NCBI GenBank assembly: GCA_903772945.1
Contig: CAICTM010000087.1
Location: forward strand, 62,001-126,000
Source: Seminavis robusta
Lineage: Eukaryota > Bacillariophyta > Bacillariophyceae > Naviculales > Naviculaceae
Length of the DNA: 64,000 bases
Reading direction: 5' to 3'
Shown: positions 45,159 through 55,699 of the stretch, one piece after another
Layout: each line of letters begins with the position of its first letter
Position numbering within the stretch: position 1 is the first letter of the stretch
Notes under the pieces: generated by a model
What the model was told of the DNA's origin: nothing
Databases searched by the model: none
The model's input: the letters and a program-made list of their open reading frames with translations, nothing else
Translations under genes and position numbers: made by a program

Positions 45159-46792
45159 ATGTCTGCCCCCCACCCCGCCACTGTCGAAGCTGCTGCCCCA
45201 CCACCTCCTACAGCACCTGTAGCCACAGAAGCAGTGGCCCATCAAGCTCCTCCACCTCCCCAACCGGCGACTGCCCCAACGTCAGCACTTCCTGTTGTGG
45301 TTGCGGCTGCTCCTAAGAAACCGCCTGGAACGGCAGTTGTGGCGTCTCCTGCTCCTACACCTGTAGCTTCGTCCACTACTGCAGCTGCTCCTGCCCCGCG
45401 TTCTTCGACATCCAAGTCCAAGAAAAAGAAGGCCTCGCCTGTTGTGACAATGGCGACGGCTGCTGCTGCTCAAGGTGGCTCCACGGGAGCACAGGGCGAA
45501 AATACTGGTCGTTGGACGGCCGAGGAACATCGCTTGTTCCTTCAAGGTCTAGAGCTGCATGGTAAAGGGTGGAAGAAAATTGCCTCCTTGATCAAATCCA
45601 GAACTGTGGTTCAAATTCGAACACACGCCCAGAAATACTTTCAAAAACTCGCGAAGGCACGCCAAAATGGCGAAGAAGGCGAGATTGCCATGGAGGGAAG
45701 GGGAGGACCTGCCTCTGTTACGGCTGTGTCTCCCAGCATAGTTGCCCAAAATGGGAAACGACGACGACAAGCTACCGGAACAAAACGAAAGGTTATTCAA
45801 TCCGTGGTGGCATCGGCTACCCGACAAGGAAAGAGATTTGCGGCTGTTGGACCGGACGGGCAACCATTGCCTCATCCGGCTCCAGCCCTGGCCCACTTTG
45901 TTCTCCCTGTGGCTCCCTCGAACAGTGGATCCAACTGTGTTCCGTCCATTACCACAGCTCAAGGAACCATCTCTGGCCCAGCCTTGGAAGATTCTCTGTG
46001 AGTTAATGGGTTTGAAATATGTTGTTCTCCTTGTCCTTGGTCGAGTTCGTGCAAACTGACGTTCGTGGATTTCTTTTCTCCCGCTTTTCCTGATACTGCA
46101 GATTTCGCTTCCTGACCCCGGTCCCTGTGGCAGCCGAACCCCAGGTGAATGAAGTCGCTCGTTCAGCCGGGGCCAATCCGATTACCTTGCCATCCGAAAA
46201 TCCTAGTGCTGCCCCCTCGGATACAGCCTCCCCCACTGGAGTGACGGAGCTTTCTGTATACCCTTCTTGGACCGATGCCAAGGACACGCCGTCCTGGTAC
46301 TCCAAGGGACAAGATGTCGACGCTCTCTTGGATGTGGGGGATACCTTGGATTGGCTGGCTGACTCGGGTGATTTGCACGAATCCTACCAGCCACCGGCGG
46401 CAGTCGAATCGGCTCCTTGCGTCCCGGAAATCGATCAAACCCCACCGGAAGGAGAGAATGCCAATGCAGCTTCGGCGCAACCAGCCGCCCAAGCAGAGCC
46501 CCCTGTGGAACCCAACAACACGGATATGACGGTATCGGCTCTTCCCTCGGTTGATGCCAGCAATGTCGATTCTGTGATTCCTCCTCTCCCTTCGCTCTTT
46601 GATGGTTCGACGGATGACAACCCGGATTCGTTGAAGCCTGCTTCTGCTGTCAACATGGACAAGACAATGCCATGTGACGCCATTGATGATCATCTGCAGG
46701 TCTTCGATACACCCATGGAGGAGCATGACTTTGTCTCCACCATTCTCGAGAACACCACGGATAGTCATGGTGATTTGCCAGCCTTGAGTTAA
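45159..46792 (+). CDS. MYB-related transcription factor, SHAQKYF class
   Basis: Exons 45159-45997 and 46102-46792 give 509 residues. The first 115 residues are rich in Ala and Pro. A single MYB repeat spans about 117-165: GRWTAEEHRLFLQGLELHG, then a recognition helix ending RTHAQKYFQKL, the SHAQKYF-type signature of plant and stramenopile one-repeat MYBs. A short basic region (GKRRRQATGTKRK) may be a nuclear signal. The C-terminal half is acidic and low in structure, with a DALLDVGDTLDWLADSG patch that could be an activation segment. The target genes are unknown. Confidence 0.88.
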
Positions 46793-47741
46793 GGTAAGGT
46801 GAAGCAAACTCTTTTTGGGAAATGTGACGGTTCTTGTACCGATAGATACATCGAGAAATAATTGCGTACTGTAGACGACTACTTACTTGCTATTGGTTTA
46901 GTTATCCAAGTAGCCCCCGAGCTCACAAAGATAATAATAGTAGTGGAGTGGATTCTGCCTGCTTGTAAGACTAGCTAGAGAGGGGAGCGGCTCCACATGG
47001 GAGGCATCAGCAAAGGTGCCAGGTAATACGTGGGTGGTTTGGGATCCAGAGAAAAAGAAACTTTTGGATGACGCGGATATGGCACAGTGTCGGTGTTCGG
47101 CAAGGTGGGTAGACATATTCAAAGCCAGTGTTTGGGAAGCCGGGAGACCAGCCAGGGGACAGATGTGACTTGCTGGGAAATGGGTGGAGAGAAGTGTTTG
47201 GTAGCATGTGGGAGCAGAGCGTTGGGAGCAGATTGAAGTTGTTTATGGGCAGTTTTGGCAAGTGGGGGAAGGTTGTTGTGCAAAGATGTTGGTGTGGGAG
47301 ATAGCAGAAGGTGTTTGGTGCCATAGAGGAATGCATGGGCTGGGTTGCCAAGACCTAAGATAGGGTCAACAGTAAAGGGTCTTAACAAGAGAATGACGCC
47401 AACTTGAATGAGAGCCCTGATCCCACGGAACCTAGCCCTGAGTTCCAGCTCTTCTTTGCCAAAGCCTGACCCGTTCTGGCTGATGGACTGGACATCTAGA
47501 TAACCTCCCCACTCTTGAACCTTCTTGTGTTTGGGCAGATGATGGACGGCCTGGTGACTTTTTAAGAGGCGGCTAGTGGACTAAATCCCTGTGTACCGCC
47601 AGGGATTTAACGACGAAATTCAAACGTGAAACCTCCTAGCTAGCCAGAACAAACAGAAATGGACCATGGCGATCAATAGAACGACATTGGAAACTCATTT
47701 TTACTGGCGCCAGCAGATCTTTACCGTACCTGGTACTCACC
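46793..47741. other. intergenic region, no gene seen
   Basis: Region between the MYB and Pol eta genes. A G-rich plus strand from 46980 to 47350 gives long Pro/His-rich antisense frames that look like composition artefacts. CTAGCTAG copies lie near 46973 and 47636. Confidence 0.45.
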
Positions 47742-50048
47742 ATGGAAGCCACCACAAAGCAGCAAGCAACAATAGTGCACTTGGATGTTGATGCATTCTA
47801 TGTGGCGTGTGAAAGAGAACTGAACAAGGAGCTCCGAAACCGTCCATTGGCGGTGAGTCAGTACAACCCCTACGGTGACTTGAAGACATGTCTGATTGAT
47901 GATCCAGCACGAATCCTCTACGACGGCCAGCAGAAACAGGCAAAGAAGAATCCCAATGCGAATGGATCCTTGATTGCTGTCAGCTATGAGGCGCGAGCAT
48001 CCAATGTCAAGAGAAATGACAGAGGGTTGGAGGCAGTCAAAAAATGCCCTGAGCTCGTCATCGTTCAAGTTCCCGTAGAGAATGGCAAGGCCAGCCTTAC
48101 TCTGTACCGAGACGCGTCTGAGCGTCTCATGGCAGCATTGACTGAGTATATGAAGACCTCGGCACTCGACATTTTTCAAGAAGTTATATGTGGAAGAACC
48201 GAGAGGAAAGGAAACGACAAACCACAGCAGAGCAACAAGTCATTGGTTGACATTAAAGTGGAAAAGGCTTCTGTAGACGAAATTTACATTGACCTTTCTA
48301 TTCCAGTGCAGCTGATATTAAAACAATGTCGAGAAGCCAACAAGTGGGAATCCTTGCGAAGGGCTCTTTTGAAAGATGACAGTGCTTCTTCTCACACAAC
48401 TGTCGGTGGCCTTGAGACCAGCGAGGCAGCGATTGCCACCAACAGTCTCACAAAGGATGAAATTCGGAGAGGGTCTTCCTTACAGGTAGATGATTCCAAG
48501 GATGCTGCAAGTGCCGAAGATGAGTTAGGAGCAGTTTGGTGGGGTAGGGCTTTTCCTGAGGCTTGGGGAGACGACGAATTGTCTTTGGCCATTGGGGCTC
48601 TGATCACAGTGGAGGCACGCAAAGCAATTGTCAACAACTTTGACGGGGTCTACACCCTCTCTGCCGGTATATCATCCAACAAAATCATGGCCAAGCTCGC
48701 TTCCGGTTTGAAGAAGCCAAATCGTCAAACGCTGATCAACCCAAACAATCAGACAACACTACAAAAACTATTCCATCCACTGCCCATTGGGAGAATAAGA
48801 GGTTTGGGAGGGAAACTTGGTGAGCAGGTCGCTGAAACATTGTCAGTCAAGACGGTGGGGGAGCTGGCAAAAGTACCCTTGTCAACGCTGCAACAAAAGT
48901 TGGGGGATAAACAGGCTCGCTTCTTGTTTCGAACAGCTCAGGGGATTTGCGATGAGGCTGTGACAGAGAGAACGAAGCCAAAGTGTATCGGAGCCGGCAA
49001 AACATTTCGAGGAGTATTGTCAATGCGCACATCCGAGCACGAAAAATTGAAGAAGTGGTTGGGCAACCTTGTCAATGAAGTTCATGAGCGAATGTCCAGT
49101 GATAAGAGCAGGTTTGCAAAGACTCTGGTCTGTTGGCTACACCTGTCGCCCGTTGGAGGAAGCGAGAAGAGTGATAGAAAGCAAATGTCAACATCAGCGC
49201 AGCTCCCACGAAATGCATCTGCAGAAAAGTCAACCGACATTGCCTTCAAACTAGCCAAAGACATCATCAAAAGTGCTGGCAGCACACGTGGTCGTGACGC
49301 TGCCAATCCAGAGGGAGGCTTCCTCGTCATTGGCATGGCAGTTACGGCAACAAACTTTGTCCCGATTGCCCAAGGGCAGAGTTCTATAGTCGATGCATTC
49401 AAACGGAGTGCGGAGCTCTCCCCCACCACGGGAGACAAAACTCCTGCTTCACAGCGACCGAGAGGAAAGACTCAATCTTCCTCCAAGTTGAAGTCCAGAG
49501 CAGCGAAAAGCATTGCTGCGTTTCTCCAGCAAGACACGCAATTTACTCGAGACGCCGATGTTCACGGTTCAACTGCACTATCTCATAGCGGGCAAACAGG
49601 AGGGGAGCTCTGTATCAAAGAAAGCAGGGCCGCGTTGGCTGAAGGCGGGGGCAAGGATGCATCGATGGTTTCACAAATGGACGTCTCGTCGGACGTTACT
49701 CCAATCAAGAAGAAATTTGAAGCAGGAGACGGGAAGCACACAGAAAGTGGGGTGGAAGTTGAGGCGTCGGTGGTGGCGTGCAAAAGCCAAAGTGCGCTTG
49801 AAGATTCACAAACTGAGGGCTTGCCTGCAGGAAGCGCAGAAGAGAGTGTCGACCCTGATTTGGAGTATGCCAAGCAGCTACAGGCATCCTACGATCGAGA
49901 AAATGATGAGATTTCTCGCATGGAACAGCGACGATCGAGCTTGTCTCGAACCCACCATGAAGCAACTGGCCGCAAGGCCAAACGCAGACGAACATCAAAT
50001 CCCGGCGTGGTCCGCCCCATCAGCAACTTCTTCGCGAAGCTTTCTTAA
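47742..50048 (+). CDS. POLH: DNA polymerase eta (Y-family translesion polymerase)
   Basis: Copies past UV photoproducts. Single exon, 768 residues. Catalytic residues are in VHLDVDAFYVACE and SVDEIYIDLS; the fold continues with LSAGISSNKIMAKLASGLKK, then a helix-hairpin-helix region (GRIRGLGGKLGEQV) and a little-finger domain. An insert of about 45 residues follows the catalytic palm motif. The C-terminal tail (about 560-768) is low complexity and lacks the usual UBZ zinc finger. Instead it has a UIM-like helix (DPDLEYAKQLQASYDREN), a QSSIVDAF motif, and a PIP-like extreme C-terminus (RPISNFFAKLS), placed as in human Pol eta. Confidence 0.92.
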   Translation: MEATTKQQATIVHLDVDAFYVACERELNKELRNRPLAVSQYNPYGDLKTCLIDDPARILYDGQQKQAKKNPNANGSLIAVSYEARASNVKRNDRGLEAVKKCPELVIVQVPVENGKASLTLYRDASERLMAALTEYMKTSALDIFQEVICGRTERKGNDKPQQSNKSLVDIKVEKASVDEIYIDLSIPVQLILKQCREANKWESLRRALLKDDSASSHTTVGGLETSEAAIATNSLTKDEIRRGSSLQVDDSKDAASAEDELGAVWWGRAFPEAWGDDELSLAIGALITVEARKAIVNNFDGVYTLSAGISSNKIMAKLASGLKKPNRQTLINPNNQTTLQKLFHPLPIGRIRGLGGKLGEQVAETLSVKTVGELAKVPLSTLQQKLGDKQARFLFRTAQGICDEAVTERTKPKCIGAGKTFRGVLSMRTSEHEKLKKWLGNLVNEVHERMSSDKSRFAKTLVCWLHLSPVGGSEKSDRKQMSTSAQLPRNASAEKSTDIAFKLAKDIIKSAGSTRGRDAANPEGGFLVIGMAVTATNFVPIAQGQSSIVDAFKRSAELSPTTGDKTPASQRPRGKTQSSSKLKSRAAKSIAAFLQQDTQFTRDADVHGSTALSHSGQTGGELCIKESRAALAEGGGKDASMVSQMDVSSDVTPIKKKFEAGDGKHTESGVEVEASVVACKSQSALEDSQTEGLPAGSAEESVDPDLEYAKQLQASYDRENDEISRMEQRRSSLSRTHHEATGRKAKRRRTSNPGVVRPISNFFAKLS

Positions 50049-50286
50049 CAGTCAACAGAACTCACTACCTCCTTGGTCGTACGAAAGATCTGCGGTCTCC
50101 AGGGCTAAACTTGGTAGACACAAGGTGCTTTGGTTGTCAGGTATTTAAAGTTTCTGTTAGCATAGTATCATGCTACCATGCTGAGAATCTTTGGTTACCC
50201 TAAGATCCTGCTGCTAGATTTCACATGAATGATAGAATACAGGTTGCAACGCGCAAGATCATCAACCAATATCTGTTGATCTGCCT
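50049..50286. other. intergenic, convergent 3' ends
   Basis: Short 3' flanks of the Pol eta and TRIC-like genes. No element recognised. Confidence 0.4.
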
Positions 50287-51307
50287 CTAGGCTTTCTTTT
50301 TCTTGCCCTTCTTGTTCTTCTTGCCTTTTGCGGGGGTAGATTGTTGCTTGATGACACCACTGTCATCGTCCTGCTTGCTTTGAGTGCTTTCAATATTCTT
50401 TACTTGCATTTCGATGCTTTTCTCTTTGGAAAGGGCTGCTTCCAATGGAGAGTTTACAACTTTGTGGACTAGTACAAATGGGCTGAAGGATGGACCAAAG
50501 AATAGAGGCAGCTGCAGAATGGCAATCACTTGCATGAACAAACCAACACAAAAGACAGCAAAACCCCTGTGATCGAGATCGGGCAAAAAATCATGTAGAG
50601 GGGCAATTGTACTTCTGACAATTTCCCCAATAGGACCTTTATCATCGAGCGCATAAAAGAGAAAAAAGGGTCCACAAAACATGCCTGAAGAGGGACGAAG
50701 AATTGTGGTGAGGCAAAATGAAGACTTTCCATTCAGTCAATATCTCCCACAAACAAATAAAAACCATACCATTCTGGAAAGGCCAAGGTACTCCCCCAGA
50801 AAGATGCCCATCAACGCCTTTCAAAGCAAATCCTCCCATGTTACCCAGCATAACTCCATACCAGATGGGTCCAAATACTGGAACGGGATAATATTTGGAA
50901 GGGGAATCCTTAAAGGCGTTGAATGCATTGCTGGTAAATGAGCACAACCCCAAACTCCGAAATAGCATGGCCCAGGCCGTGATGACCATCTTGACAGGTA
51001 ACAAGCTGACAAACTGGAAGAAAAACGGGACATAGTTGACAGAGACAAAGGCGATGACAACGCTTGCAAACACCACATCGTTAGATATCATGCTTGTGGG
51101 TTTCCCCATCCAAAGGAAATTGAATAGTCCCCCTGAAAAGCCCGTCATGGCGGACAGAACAAAAGCATGGAACCAATGGAGTTGCCCATATTTGTTTCTG
51201 CCTCCACGGACTGCCATTGCCCCAGTGAAAGCCTGACAAAGGATGGTCAGCTCCATCGTGTAGGGTAGCTTTCCCGTCAGGAAATCAATTACATATTGTT
51301 CATTCAT
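50287..51307 (-). CDS. TRIC/TMEM38-like intracellular cation channel (probable)
   Basis: Polytopic membrane protein of 311 residues from exons 51307-50770 and 50684-50287. About seven hydrophobic segments are visible. The order of features resembles animal TRIC channels: an AMAVRGGRNKYG loop, LHWFHAFVLSAMTGFSGG, a pair of helices ending in FVSLLPVKMVITAWAMLFR, and a Lys-rich C-terminal tail (GKKNKKGKKKKA), which would be cytosolic. The match is by pattern only. Upstream on the same strand, 51344-51490 has a protein-like frame (GQLGLIPVHVRANKALISGQ) that could be joined only through a 31-nt intron, so I keep the ATG at 51307. Confidence 0.55.
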
Positions 51308-52129
51308 CTTGGCTGATATATATGTAATACCGGTAGTACTAACCCACCACAAAGGAGACGATGATGATAATCCAATCCAGCCCTTTACCGAATTCTACCT
51401 CTGCAATGGCTTGAAACTGTCCCGAGATGAGTGCTTTGTTGGCTCTCACGTGGACTGGAATCAATCCAAGCTGACCTGCAGGTGATGCAATGTTGATGTG
51501 GGTGCGGTATCAAGAGCTGGATAGCTTCGGCCTTCTCGGATTGAGAAAGGCAAGTGCCAATCCTTTTGTGTCCCTTGCAAAAGATACCCCGACGATGTTC
51601 CGGCTGACGCCAGGTTTTAGATTTCTCGCACACTTGTTCTCTCGACTCGACTCGACTCATTCGATTAACTTCCTCGGGGGAAGACGCTGCCACAACACAA
51701 GTGACCTCACGCATTCAGCGTTGTGCCTCAATCGAAGACAGCACGAAAGGCAACACTCGCAATTCTCCCGTCGTGCATAAGGAAGACTAATAGACAGCTA
51801 GTAGCTAGCTAGTTATACATAGAGACGACCTGGCAGCAACAACAGCTGCGAACGCAAGGCTGTGGTTGACAGCGTGGACCTTGTTGTTGATTGAGTTGGG
51901 TTCTCTGTCTGTCTTGCGGGGATCGCCAAAACGGTACCGTGCCATTCGGAGCGAAGATCCGGACATTCGGATCGAATCGAGTCGAGTCTGTCCCGCAGTG
52001 TGTTGCTGCTGCTGCTTTGTGAAGCGCTTCCATTAAAACAGAAAGTGACGACTGTAGCACTTTGTGAAAGACAGAAGAATTGAAAGCAGTGCCGGCGAGA
52101 TCAAAACAACAACAGCAGCAACAACAACA
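51308..52129. promoter_or_regulatory. divergent intergenic region
   Basis: Lies between the TRIC-like gene (minus) and the PIP5K gene (plus). The part next to the TRIC start (51344-51490) may hold an unrecognised upstream exon. CTAGCTAG copies lie at about 51800. Confidence 0.4.
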
Positions 52130-55076
52130 ATGGATGGATCTTTCAAGAATCAGTTCGAGTCGACCTTCCAGAACCAAATGGACGCGTCTGACTATACTGG
52201 CTACGGAGAGCCATCGATGGGTCGTCGCGGCTCGGCTGGAGGAGGAGCTGCACCTCACGACTTTACTCGCGAGGAACTGTTGGAAGCCATTGTGAATCCC
52301 TACATTGAGGATGATTCCCCGGCTGCGGAAGCTCTCAGAGCCAACGCTCAGGTTCACATTGGTAAAATGAGCAAGGTGGCTCGTGGTATCAACGCACAAG
52401 CGCTCCGGAAAATTGTCAAGAGAGCTTCCATGAGAAGTCATTTTGGAAACGTGCGAGGGAAACCGCCTCGGGTGCCTCCCCCTTCCCAACTGGGAGATCA
52501 GGGACAGGAGTTGCCCCCGGATATGTACGGAATTGCCGAAGGGGAATCCGAAAGTGAAGAAGTTTCCAACCGCAATAGCAACTTTGCAGCACCAGCAGCC
52601 TACAACTACAACAACAATGATGACGACTTGGACGGAATGAACGATACCGCTGCCAATACTGATTCTTACGATGGAGATAAGAAACAACCTGCCAAATCTA
52701 GTAGCAGTAGTAGCCACAAGAAGGAGAAGAAAGACAAGAAAGCATCGTCTCCCAAGAATTCTCATGTCGTCAAGCAAGCGCCAGAAATTGCTCAGGATTA
52801 CCCGGGCCCGGGCGACCATTTGCACTACTCTCTGAATGCCATGAAGAAACATGATCCTACCATCAAGGCGTTGGCTCCTGATGGAGATAAAAAGGATATC
52901 CCGACCGAAGTTGTGGATGGAACGATGGAAGCAGGACGAAAAGGTAGGTTGATGATGATGATAGATCAATCGAATCGAAGCGAGTAGGATTGTTGGTGAA
53001 TGATCAATCAATGATCGATGGTCGCCCTTCAGTGATTTGTAACCGTGTTCCGAACGAAAACGATTGTGCCACTGTTGTTGACTAACCAAACTGTTGCCCC
53101 TTTCTGATGCGCCATACTGAATGTTCCGACCAGTCATGAAGTCAGTCGATCCTCACGACATCTTGAAGCTTACAAGATGGAGGAGAAAAAAGAGGAAAGG
53201 GAAACAAAAGAAGGAACGAAAGAGTTATGTAACCGGAAAAGTCATTGATGGACAGCACGAATTGTACGCACAATCCATTGCGGTCATGCTGGGTGTTCGA
53301 ACATCCATTGCCAGAACCAACGGGATGATCACCGCCGATGAACACAAGAAGCGGTGGTTGACCGATGAGGACTTTGAAAACACGGAAAAATACGAGTTTC
53401 GCCCGGATGGTTCCGAACACACGCCACCGCATCAGCTTTCCCACACATTCAAGTTCAAGGATTATTCACCCGTTGTCTTTGCTTATCTGCGGCGGTTGTT
53501 TGGTGTCAATGAATTCGATTTCCTGTTATCGGTGTGTGGTAATGCCAACTTTATCGAATTCATCTCCAACGCAAAGAGTGGACAGTTCTTTTTCTACTCA
53601 AGTGACGGAAAATACATGATCAAAACCATGACGAATGCCGAGAGCAAATTCTTGAGGCGAAGTAAGTTTTCGAGGTGTTCTTGACGATTTGCTCACCCGG
53701 CTAGCTAGCTAGCTAGAACGAACCAAGTCTCACCAATGCTGCTTTTTGTTTCATCTTCAGTTTTGCCAGACTATTTTCGCCATTGCTGCGCAAACCCCAA
53801 CACCATGTTGACAAAGTTTTGTGGAATGTACCGTGTGAAACTGTACCATCTGCGAAGAAATGTCAAGTTCGTCATTATGAACTCTGTTTTTTACACGGAC
53901 AAACCGCTTCAAGAATTCTACGATTTGAAGGGTTCTATCCACGGCAGAGATGCTAATCCTGGAGATCAGGTATTGAAGGACAACGATCTCCGTGCACGTT
54001 TGCCAGATGGAGCTCTGGCGTTGGCTCCTGAGCTTCGAGACAGGGTGAGGCGTCAGCTGATTCGAGATTGCAATTTCTTGCAGAGGAATGGAATTATGGA
54101 TTACTCGATGCTGGTTGGAATTCATCACGTGACACCCAAGGCGAAAGAAAGGGACGGCGGTACCGGTATGGACGGCAGCGCAAGGAGGTCAACGGCAAGA
54201 CGACCTTCCTTGGCTCGTAGGCCAACGTTGAGTAGCACAACCAGCGCTGACAATTCCGCTGGCGCAGAAAGCGAAGCGCAACTGCATAACTCTATGAACA
54301 TGTCATTCTCTGCAAGGGGGAACGAGAACATGCGAAGATCAATCCATGAAATGTCAGACAACCTGGGACCGCCTATGGCAATGTTTGACGACATTTTGGA
54401 CGAAGACGATAGCAGTTATTTGGAAGGATCCACTAATCGTCCTCCCAGAGCTATAACCAGTCCGAACATGAGTTCCGCCAACAGCGACATTGAGAAAAAG
54501 AAAGCGCAAACTATTGAGCAGATCTACTGGCCATTCCACCGCTTACACGACATCCACGGTCATCGGCGAATGATCCCAGGACCTTGCTACCACTGCATGA
54601 GTTCCCCATGTCGGTGTAGAGACGATGACAAAATACTCAAAGGTTGGGGCATTCCCAACTTCGTGGCTCCGCTGTCGGACCGGAAAGACGGAGGCTTCTT
54701 GATGGACACTGTTGGTTTGGACATGCCAATGAAATACGACAATAACCGTCTTGGTGAGATGATGTGCGAAGGAAAGCTCTTCTATATGGGAGTTATTGAT
54801 ATCCTGCAGGAGTACAACTCCAGGAAAGTGGTGGAGTCCAGATACCGTATGTTACAAGGTATGGATGCATTGGAGGCCAGTTGTGTGTCTCCACGAGACT
54901 ATGCAGCGCGCTTCGTGAAATTCTTTGACATGTACTCTATTCGAGTTGGAAAGTCGGCCCGTGGCGTTCTGTCTTCCTTCAAAAAGTCTACGAGAACGAG
55001 TGTAAGAAGTGTGTACAGGAGCGCGAAGAAGGAGAAAGACTACGGGGTGGAAGTGGCAAGGAACAGCCAAAGGTAG
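52130..55076 (+). CDS. Phosphatidylinositol-4-phosphate 5-kinase family protein
   Basis: Makes PI(4,5)P2, or a related lipid, at membranes. Exons 52130-52943, 53134-53661 and 53761-55076 give 885 residues. The first 270 residues are a low-complexity region. The kinase starts with LYAQSIAVMLGVRTSI and HTFKFKDYSPVVFAYLRRLFGV; the ATP Lys is in GKYMIKTM; then come TMLTKFCGMYRV, DLKGSIHGR, RDCNFLQRNGIMDYSMLVGIH and FYMGVIDILQEYNSRK near the end. A Ser/Arg-rich insert and a Cys cluster (CYHCMSSPCRC) interrupt the C-lobe. The intron between exons 2 and 3 carries a run of CTAGCTAG. Substrate class (type I versus II) is not decided by eye. Confidence 0.92.
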
Positions 55077-55699
55077 AAGACGGAAGCAATCATAGTTTTG
55101 AATAAATACTCTCATAGTTTGGGGCTTGTAAATGGCTTTTATGTTTGGCTTCTTTGTGCGACTTGTTGTTTGGCTACTACATACTTAGTCGCCCGATAGC
55201 AGTATGGCAACACAGTGAGGCTTGAAGTACATGGATCTCCAGTGACGCTCTTCTTCTGACGCCGTATCGGTACGGAAATTTAGAAACATGTGAAGGGCGT
55301 GATACCATACCGGCGGCTCTGAGACAAATTTACCGGTAGCTACAGTACTGAATCGAATCAGAAGATTGATAGCAAAATTATTCTTAACTAAGTGAGAACT
55401 AGCAGCCTGTAGCACCGGTGTGGTGGTCTCGTGGCATGATTTGGACAAGCAGAGATACCCACAGACTCAACTTAAAACCTGTGGATTGATTCTGATCAAG
55501 CAATAATATAAGGGTGGATTGTCGTTTCCGCGCTTGATCTGGGTGACTCCTCGCCGATTTGTTATGCAATGGAAGGCTGGTTGTGATTTGGTGGGAGTCA
55601 CCGTGTGTACATGGATGGGTCAATTCAAAATTGGGAAACAGCAATTCACTCTGAACGATTGGGCGTTGGAAGCTGAGGTAGTTGTTCTCAAAGTGCAAT
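55077..55699. other. intergenic, convergent 3' ends
   Basis: No gene seen. Contains scattered ACCGGT and GGTACC sites near 55268 and 55330. Confidence 0.45.

Noticed and set aside
47007-47388. Pro/His-rich minus-strand frames
   Set aside because: Result of a G-rich plus strand; no conserved motif.
51313-51343. 31-nt GT-AG interval as an intron of the TRIC-like gene
   Set aside because: It keeps phase, but is much shorter than every other intron in the window; kept only as an open question.
51809-53137. 442-codon minus-strand open frame
   Set aside because: Antisense to PIP5K exon 1 and its first intron, His/Arg/Cys-rich and without any domain.
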